DNA from: Streptomyces sp. NBC_00306
GTDB taxonomy: Bacteria > Actinomycetota > Actinomycetes > Streptomycetales > Streptomycetaceae
Assembly (NCBI RefSeq): GCF_036169555.1
Contig: NZ_CP108032.1
Location: 6,634,001-6,698,000 of the forward strand
Length of the DNA stretch: 64,000 nucleotides
Direction: 5' to 3'
Numbering within the stretch: position 1 is the first letter of the stretch; every line of letters starts with the position of its first letter. Both the position numbers and the translations under genes were made by a program. Below, piece after piece: positions 59,647 to 64,000 of this stretch. The notes beneath the pieces are model-generated. The model was not told the DNA's origin, ran no database searches, and worked only from the letters and a program-made list of their open reading frames with translations.

Positions 59647-60759
59647 GTGCGCGACACCCTGCTCATCGCCCTGTACGCCTTCGCCGGTGCCGCCGCCACC
59701 GGTCTGGCCGGAGCGGGCCTCCTGCGCCTGATCCGGCGCCGCTCGCTCACCGCTTCGCTCGCCGTGGTCGCCGCGGTCGGCGTCGTGGCGATGCTCGCGG
59801 GCACGCTCGCCGTCGCCTGGGCGATGTTCCTGTCACCGCACGACCTGACCGTCGTCACGACCGTCGTCGCGATGGCGGCCGTCGTCTCCCTCGCCACCGC
59901 GCTGCTGCTGGGCCGCTGGGTCGTCGCGCGCAGCCACGAACTCGCCGTGGCCGCACGCTCGTTCGGTGACGGAGGGGACTTCGCCGCCCCCGACGGCCCG
60001 GCCACCGCCGAGCTGGAGTCCCTCAGCCACGAACTCGCAGCCACCAGCGCCCGCCTCGCCCGGTCCCGTGAGCGGGAACGCGCCCTGGAGGCCTCCCGGC
60101 GCGAGCTCGTCGCCTGGATCTCGCACGATCTGCGCACCCCTCTGGCCGGTCTGCGCGCCATGTCGGAAGCCCTGGAGGACGGCGTCGCCGCCGACCCCGA
60201 CCGCTATCTGCGGCAGATGCGCACCGAGGTCGAACGCCTCAACGACATGGTCGGCGACCTCTTCGAACTCTCCCGCATCCAGGCCGGCACGCTGCCCCTG
60301 ATGCCCACCCGGATCTCCCTCTACGACCTGGTCGGCGACGCGCTGGCGGGAGTCGACCCGCTCGCCCGGCAGCACGGCGTGCGCCTGGTCGGCGGCCGCA
60401 TCGAGCCGGTACCGGTGGAGGTGGACGGCAAGGAGATGAGCCGGGTGCTCGGCAACCTCCTGGTCAACGCCATCCGCCGGACCCCGGCCGACGGCACGGT
60501 CGCGGTCTCGGTGGAACGTTCCCCCGAGGGCGTGGTGTTGTCGGTGTCGGACGGCTGCGGCGGCATCCCCGAGGAGGACCTGCCGCGCGTCTTCGACACC
60601 GGCTGGCGCGGCACCCACGCCCGGACACCCCCGGCCGGCGCGGGCCTGGGCCTCGCCATCGTGCGGGGAATCGTGGAAGCGCATCAGGGCCGTGCCGGCG
60701 TACGCAACATCCCCGGCGGCTGCCGCTTCGAGGTGGTGCTGCCCGCCGCCGCTTCCTGA
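59647..60759 (+). CDS. Sensor histidine kinase
   Basis: Protein of 370 residues starting GTG 2 nt after the regulator stop (GAGGAG within its end). Three membrane helices occupy about 5-92, with only short loops outside, so sensing is probably within the membrane. HAMP-like and coiled-coil segments lead to HisKA (His160 in AWISHDLRTPL) and HATPase (NLLVNAIRR, SDGCGGIPEEDL, GAGLGLAIVRGIVEAHQG). The cognate regulator is the gene just upstream. Confidence 0.94.
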   Translation: MRDTLLIALYAFAGAAATGLAGAGLLRLIRRRSLTASLAVVAAVGVVAMLAGTLAVAWAMFLSPHDLTVVTTVVAMAAVVSLATALLLGRWVVARSHELAVAARSFGDGGDFAAPDGPATAELESLSHELAATSARLARSRERERALEASRRELVAWISHDLRTPLAGLRAMSEALEDGVAADPDRYLRQMRTEVERLNDMVGDLFELSRIQAGTLPLMPTRISLYDLVGDALAGVDPLARQHGVRLVGGRIEPVPVEVDGKEMSRVLGNLLVNAIRRTPADGTVAVSVERSPEGVVLSVSDGCGGIPEEDLPRVFDTGWRGTHARTPPAGAGLGLAIVRGIVEAHQGRAGVRNIPGGCRFEVVLPAAAS

Positions 60760-60784
60760 CGCGGGCACGCACTACCACCGGGCG

Positions 60785-61783
60785 CTACGCCTGCATCCCG
60801 GCCCGGGCGAACTCCGTCATGCCTCGCGCGAATCCGACCTCCGGCTTCCACCCCAGCTCGTCCCGCAGCCGCGAGGAGTCCGCGGTGATGTGCCGTACGT
60901 CCCCGAGCCGGTACTCGCCGGTGACGACCGGCTCGGGTCCGCCATACGCGGCGGCCAGCGCCCGCGCCATCTCGCCGACGGTGTGCGGGTCACCGCTGCC
61001 GGTGTTGTACACGGCGAGCACCCCGGGGGCGGCCTCCGCCTCCAACGCCACCCGGTTGGCCGCCGCCACGTCCCCGACATGCACGAAGTCCCGCCGCTGC
61101 CCCCCGTCCTCGAACACCCGCGGTGCCTCGCCCCGGGCGAGCGCCGAGCGGAAGAAGGAGGCGACGCCGGCGTACGGGGTGTCGCGGGGCATCCCCGGCC
61201 CGTACACGTTGTGGTAGCGCAACGACACCGCCGACCCGCCGGTACAGCGGGCCCAGACGGCGGCCAGATGCTCCTGGGCGAGCTTGGTCGTCGCGTAGAC
61301 GTTCCGCGGATCGGCCGGGGCGTCCTCCCCGACCAGCCCGGGGGAGAGACCCTCCCCGCACACCGGGCAGGTGGGCTCGAACCGCCCCGCGTCGAGATCG
61401 GCGACATCCCGCGGCCCGGGCCGTACGACTCCGTGCAGCGGGCACGCGTACCGCCCCTCCCCGTACACGACCATGGACCCGGCGAGCACGAGCCGCCGGA
61501 CACCGGCCTCGGCCATGGCGGCGAGCAGCACGGCGGTGCCGAGGTCGTTGCGCGAGACGTACTCCGCGGCATCGGCAACCCCGTTGCCGAGCCCGACCAT
61601 CGCGGCCTGATGACACACGGCATCCACCCCACCGAGCGCCCGCCCGACGGCCACCGGATCCCGCACGTCGGCTGCGGGATCGACTTTGACATCGAAGACG
61701 AGGGGCTCGTGCCCCCGTTCCCGGAGAGCGGCGACGACATGGGACCCGATGAACCCGGCGCCGCCGGTGACCAGTACACGCAT
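60785..61783 (-). CDS. NAD-dependent sugar epimerase with Cys/His insertion
   Basis: Protein of 332 residues of the extended SDR family. Rossmann loop TGGAGFIGSH; catalytic Tyr163 and Lys167 in YATTK. A loop after the second strand group holds Cys114-x2-His117 and Cys139-x2-Cys142, arranged like a zinc site, within CPLHGVVRPGPRD and TCPVCGEGL. The protein should epimerise or modify a nucleotide sugar, possibly for the surface-glycan genes nearby. It is convergent with the kinase gene and has a promoter element shared with the regulator. Confidence 0.9.
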   Translation of the reverse strand: MRVLVTGGAGFIGSHVVAALRERGHEPLVFDVKVDPAADVRDPVAVGRALGGVDAVCHQAAMVGLGNGVADAAEYVSRNDLGTAVLLAAMAEAGVRRLVLAGSMVVYGEGRYACPLHGVVRPGPRDVADLDAGRFEPTCPVCGEGLSPGLVGEDAPADPRNVYATTKLAQEHLAAVWARCTGGSAVSLRYHNVYGPGMPRDTPYAGVASFFRSALARGEAPRVFEDGGQRRDFVHVGDVAAANRVALEAEAAPGVLAVYNTGSGDPHTVGEMARALAAAYGGPEPVVTGEYRLGDVRHITADSSRLRDELGWKPEVGFARGMTEFARAGMQA

Positions 61784-61832
61784 ACGGCCACGCTAGCTCC
61801 GCGGGGGTGGCGCACCGGGGTGCGGCGGCCGT

Positions 61833-61853
61833 ACGTCATGACTCCGTAAGGAG
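61833..61853 (-). promoter_or_regulatory. Shared element upstream of the epimerase
   Basis: On the minus strand CTCCTTACGGA, five bases, then GACGT. Compared with 58844-58864 the first 11 bases differ at one position and GACGT has the same offset. It ends 49 nt from the epimerase start, again matching the regulator promoter. Confidence 0.5.
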
Positions 61854-61923
61854 GGAGTTGGGCGGGGGCCGTGCCGGGGACGGTCCGTTCAAGGCCTGTG
61901 GAACGTGCTCTGCGGGAGCAGCC

Positions 61924-62229
61924 TCAACAGCGGAAGCGTGCGTGGTCGCCCTCGACGTGGATCAGGAAGTCGTGGATCGTTTCAGAGCCGCCGACGGGCA
62001 CGAGAACGAGCCGCAGTGCGTCAACGGCTTCCAGGGCCGCGGCGGTCTCACGATCGTCGCTGCGGTCCTGCTCCACGGCTCTGGTCCATGCCGACACCGT
62101 GGGCTGTATCGGCTCCCAGCCGGTCGTCGACGTGAAACGGCAGTGGAACCACGGCTGATCGATGTGGTCGAGTACGAGCGTGCCGATGTGGGTGTCCCCC
62201 TGCATCAACGACCACATGTGATCAGTCAC
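61924..62229 (-). CDS. Small hypothetical protein
   Basis: Protein of 101 residues (GTG at 62229 with GGGAGGG just before it, or ATG at 62217). It has Trp/His-rich strands (MWSLMQGDTHIGTLVLDHID, FHCRFTSTTGWEPI) and an Asp-rich end (FLIHVEGDHARFRC). No family recognised. It is 31 nt downstream of the DUF6221 remnant on the same strand and may have been its partner. Confidence 0.6.
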   Translation of the reverse strand: MTDHMWSLMQGDTHIGTLVLDHIDQPWFHCRFTSTTGWEPIQPTVSAWTRAVEQDRSDDRETAAALEAVDALRLVLVPVGGSETIHDFLIHVEGDHARFRC

Positions 62230-62260
62230 GTCCCTCCCACTTCCGGGTGCCGCGGGCACG

Positions 62261-62610
62261 CTACAGGGCGCTCTGCGTGCCCTGAGGGCTGCCCTGTTCG
62301 GTGCGTATCTCGTGCGGCAGCCACTCCGCACGGCAGTCCCGATGGTCGGCGTAGGGCACGACCAACTCCCTCAGGTCGTCGCACGGCCAGTCCTCGCCGT
62401 CGAACTGGCAGTCGTTGCGGTCCTCCCAGGGCAACTCGGGTCGCCGCCGGCGGGACTGAGCCGGTGCCGGGCGAGGATGCGCCGCTTGGCCTCGATCACA
62501 CGTAGGACGCGGGCGGGATCGTGGAAAGCCACGTGCCGGGCGATCGCCGGGTGTAGTTCGGCCTCCTCGTCGAGTCGGGCGCGTAGGAACGCCACCAAGT
62601 CGTCGCTCAT
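62261..62610 (-). pseudogene. DUF6221 family gene broken by a frameshift
   Basis: From the ATG at 62610 the first frame gives MSDDLVAFLRARLDEEAEL and EAKRRILARHRLS. Near 62438-62441 it goes out of frame. The next frame continues with DRNDCQFDGEDWPCDDL and PYADHRDCRAEWLPHE, ending at TAG 62261-62263. The two parts join as one DUF6221-type protein of about 116 residues if one base is restored. A real mutation or a sequencing error cannot be told apart here. Confidence 0.65.
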
Positions 62611-62757
62611 GAGCCCATCATCGAGGAGGCGCAGGCCGGGAACCCAGTTCAAGGACTTGGCAGGCCAGGGGCTTTCCGCGTACGCGATCTCCCGAACTGG
62701 TTCTCCAGGAGCCAAAAGGGGTGGTAGCCCGTGGCCTGCCCAGACATAGTGGCGCGC

Positions 62758-63144
62758 ATGGCTTCCCTGGTGAAACACATAACCATCGACTGTGCCGACG
62801 CCTATGGACTCGGTAGCTTCTGGGCCGAGGCCCTCGATTCTCCGCTGGCCGACGACGACTACCCGGGCGACCCGGAGGCACTGATCGAGTCGCCGGGTGC
62901 CACGCTGCTGTTCGTGACGGTCCCCGAGCGTAAGGCCTCCGCCGTCAAGAACCGCGTGCACCTGGATCTGCAGCCGCAGGACCGTACCCGGGACGAGGAG
63001 ATCGTGCGACTGCTGGCCCTGGGCGCCACTCTCGTGGCCGACCACCGCCGCCCCGACGGCACCGGCTGGGCGACACTGGCCGACCCCGAAGGCAACGAGT
63101 TCTGCGTCGAGCGCAGCGCGGCCGAGCGGGCAGCCGCGGCATAG
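62758..63144 (+). CDS. VOC-family (glyoxalase-like) protein
   Basis: Protein of 128 residues starting MASLVKHITIDCADAYGLGS, with VHLDLQPQDRTRDEEIVRL and the end FCVERSAAERAAAA. It is a small glyoxalase-6-type protein. No Shine-Dalgarno is seen; CATAGT ends 7 nt before the ATG at 62758, so the mRNA may be leaderless. It is followed in the same frame by a headless secreted-protein remnant. Confidence 0.82.
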   Translation: MASLVKHITIDCADAYGLGSFWAEALDSPLADDDYPGDPEALIESPGATLLFVTVPERKASAVKNRVHLDLQPQDRTRDEEIVRLLALGATLVADHRRPDGTGWATLADPEGNEFCVERSAAERAAAA

Positions 63145-63342
63145 CCGTACAGCAACGACGCCCTCGCCCTCGCGGGAGCCGTCCTGAGCGCGTCGGGAAC
63201 TGCCCACGCCCAGACACCCGCCGCACCAGCGAACATCTTCGGGTCGGCTGACCCCGACATCCTCGGGATCAACCTCGGCCACGTCCTCCACGGCCTCGGC
63301 CTCGGCGTCGGCGGCCAACTCCTCGGCAACGCCCGCGGCTGA
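63145..63342 (+). pseudogene. 5'-truncated remnant of a small secreted protein
   Basis: Directly after the VOC stop, in the same frame, the codons read SNDALALAGAVLSASGTAHA, the end of a signal peptide with an AHA cut site. QTPAAPANIFGSADPDILG and INLGHVLHGLGLGVGGQLLG follow, ending at TGA 63340-63342. There is no ATG, GTG or TTG ahead of it. It looks like the back two-thirds of a small exported hydrophobic protein that lost its start. Confidence 0.55.
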
Positions 63343-63440
63343 AATACGCCCACGGCCTCTTCCCCCTCCTGACAGGGCGGCCTCCCCACCGTCGGCCGGG
63401 CCGGATTGGGTTCGGGCACAGGTTCTGAAACAGCGCTCAA

Positions 63441-63463
63441 CTCCGCTGCTGTCGGCAGCGGAG
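63441..63463. promoter_or_regulatory. Hairpin or operator in a non-coding stretch
   Basis: CTCCGCTGC pairs perfectly with GCAGCGGAG around TGTCG. Nearby, ATTAC-N7-GTAAT at 63472-63488 is another inverted repeat. The rest of 63343-63601 shows no gene. These could end the upstream fragment or regulate the gene at 63602. Confidence 0.4.
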
Positions 63464-63601
63464 TACACCCCATTACCTCCCGCGTAATCGACCGCCCCGC
63501 CACCGCCCGGCACTCTTGCGGTACCGGAACTCGGGCGGCGCACTCCGTCCGAGCTCCGGGTCCCCAGCAGGCCCTACGACCTCGATGGAGGCTGATTCGT
63601 C

Positions 63602-64000
63602 ATGTCCGCAACCCTGCTCGCCGGTATCTCCCGCACCACCGAACCGCGGACCATGCTGCGCCGGTTTCTCGCGCTCGATGCCCTGGTGACCGGGGTCAAC
63701 GGGCTCGCGTACGCCGTGGCTTCCAGGCCCCTCGGGCGGTTGCTCGGGGTCGACTCCGGGGTGGTGCTGGGGCTGGGGGTCTTCCTCGCCGTCTACGGGG
63801 CCGGGGTCGGGTATCTCGCCTCGCGGCCGCAGCCTCCGGTCGCCGCCGTGACGTGCGTCATCGACGCCAACCTCGCCTGGGCCGTCCTCAGCATCGCCGC
63901 GCTCGCCCTCTGGCTCGAGCCCAGCACCGCCGGTGCCGTGTGGATCCCGTTGCAGGCGATGACCGTCGCCGCCTTCGCAGTTCTCCAGTGGTCCGCCCTG
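63602..64000 (+). CDS. Integral membrane protein of unknown function (3' end cut by window)
   Basis: The first 133 residues are visible: MSATLLAGISRTTEPRTMLR followed by four hydrophobic segments (FLALDALVTGVNGLAYAVA, VVLGLGVFLAVYGAGVGYLA, VIDANLAWAVLSIAALALWL, WIPLQAMTVAAFAVLQW). GGAGG lies 10 nt before the ATG. The layout fits small 4-helix actinobacterial membrane proteins without known function. Confidence 0.8.
   Translation, partial: MSATLLAGISRTTEPRTMLRRFLALDALVTGVNGLAYAVASRPLGRLLGVDSGVVLGLGVFLAVYGAGVGYLASRPQPPVAAVTCVIDANLAWAVLSIAALALWLEPSTAGAVWIPLQAMTVAAFAVLQWSAL

Noticed and set aside
63472..63488. BldD-type operator for ATTAC-N7-GTAAT
   Set aside because: The half-site spacing is two bases longer than in the BldD consensus.

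Overview
The window is high-GC actinobacterial chromosome, almost certainly Streptomyces. Supporting signs are the GTG/TTG starts, very G/C-rich third codon positions, a Streptomyces-type ccr/meaA cluster, a SpoIIE-type phosphatase, and many leaderless or start-stop-overlapping genes. No rRNA, tRNA, insertion sequence, prophage or CRISPR array was seen.

1-9.4 kb: an ethylmalonyl-CoA pathway operon on the minus strand, in the order ccr, meaA/ecm, CoA-ester lyase, mesaconyl-CoA hydratase and acyl-CoA dehydrogenase (cut by the window edge). Next to it are a TetR regulator and a duplicated 3-hydroxybutyryl-CoA dehydrogenase. The ccr promoter carries a perfect 17-bp palindrome lying between its putative -35 and -10 boxes. 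9.4-15.5 kb: a HEAT-repeat protein, a secreted protein, a membrane-anchored HTH protein, a GNAT/RidA pair, a radical SAM protein with a LexA-type SOS box, and an SRPBCC protein. 15.7-21.7 kb: an MFS pump fused to three carboxypeptidase-regulatory-like domains, a PAS-GAF-SpoIIE-HATPase phosphatase and a methyltransferase.

21.7-24.5 kb is the best candidate for an undescribed system. A methyltransferase, a DUF1796 putative cysteine-peptidase-like protein and a PIG-L/LmbE-type deacetylase lie in a row behind a DasR-like (dre) operator. DasR is the GlcNAc-sensing regulator of Streptomyces, so an amino-sugar product is suggested. 24.6-29.7 kb is a tight operon of four peptidases (M55, M20, S9, S66) suited to D-amino-acid or peptidoglycan peptides. 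It is followed by adenosine deaminase and a GntR regulator that share an operator-like sequence.

31.9-49.5 kb is mixed metabolism and envelope: an arginase-fold protein lacking two metal-binding His, a DUF5107-TPR protein, methyltransferases, a Holin-X-like protein and a PAP2-DAG-kinase fusion (both behind sigma-B-like promoters), an MFS exporter, a sulfite-oxidase-like protein, an aminotransferase-fold protein with no lysine at all, two metallo-beta-lactamase-fold hydrolases, a DedA protein, a membrane phosphodiesterase and an alcohol dehydrogenase. 49.6-53.4 kb: small proteins, a leaderless VWA surface protein with its partner, a peroxiredoxin and a STAS-like protein.

53.5-61.8 kb looks like a surface-glycan plus redox cluster: a GT-C-like membrane protein, a cytochrome-b561/molybdopterin oxidoreductase, a methyltransferase, DUF2064 and GT2 transferases, a two-component system and a sugar epimerase. 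The response-regulator and epimerase promoters share an element at the same distance and orientation. 61.9-64 kb holds small genes, a frameshifted DUF6221 gene, a headless secreted-protein fragment and the start of a membrane protein.
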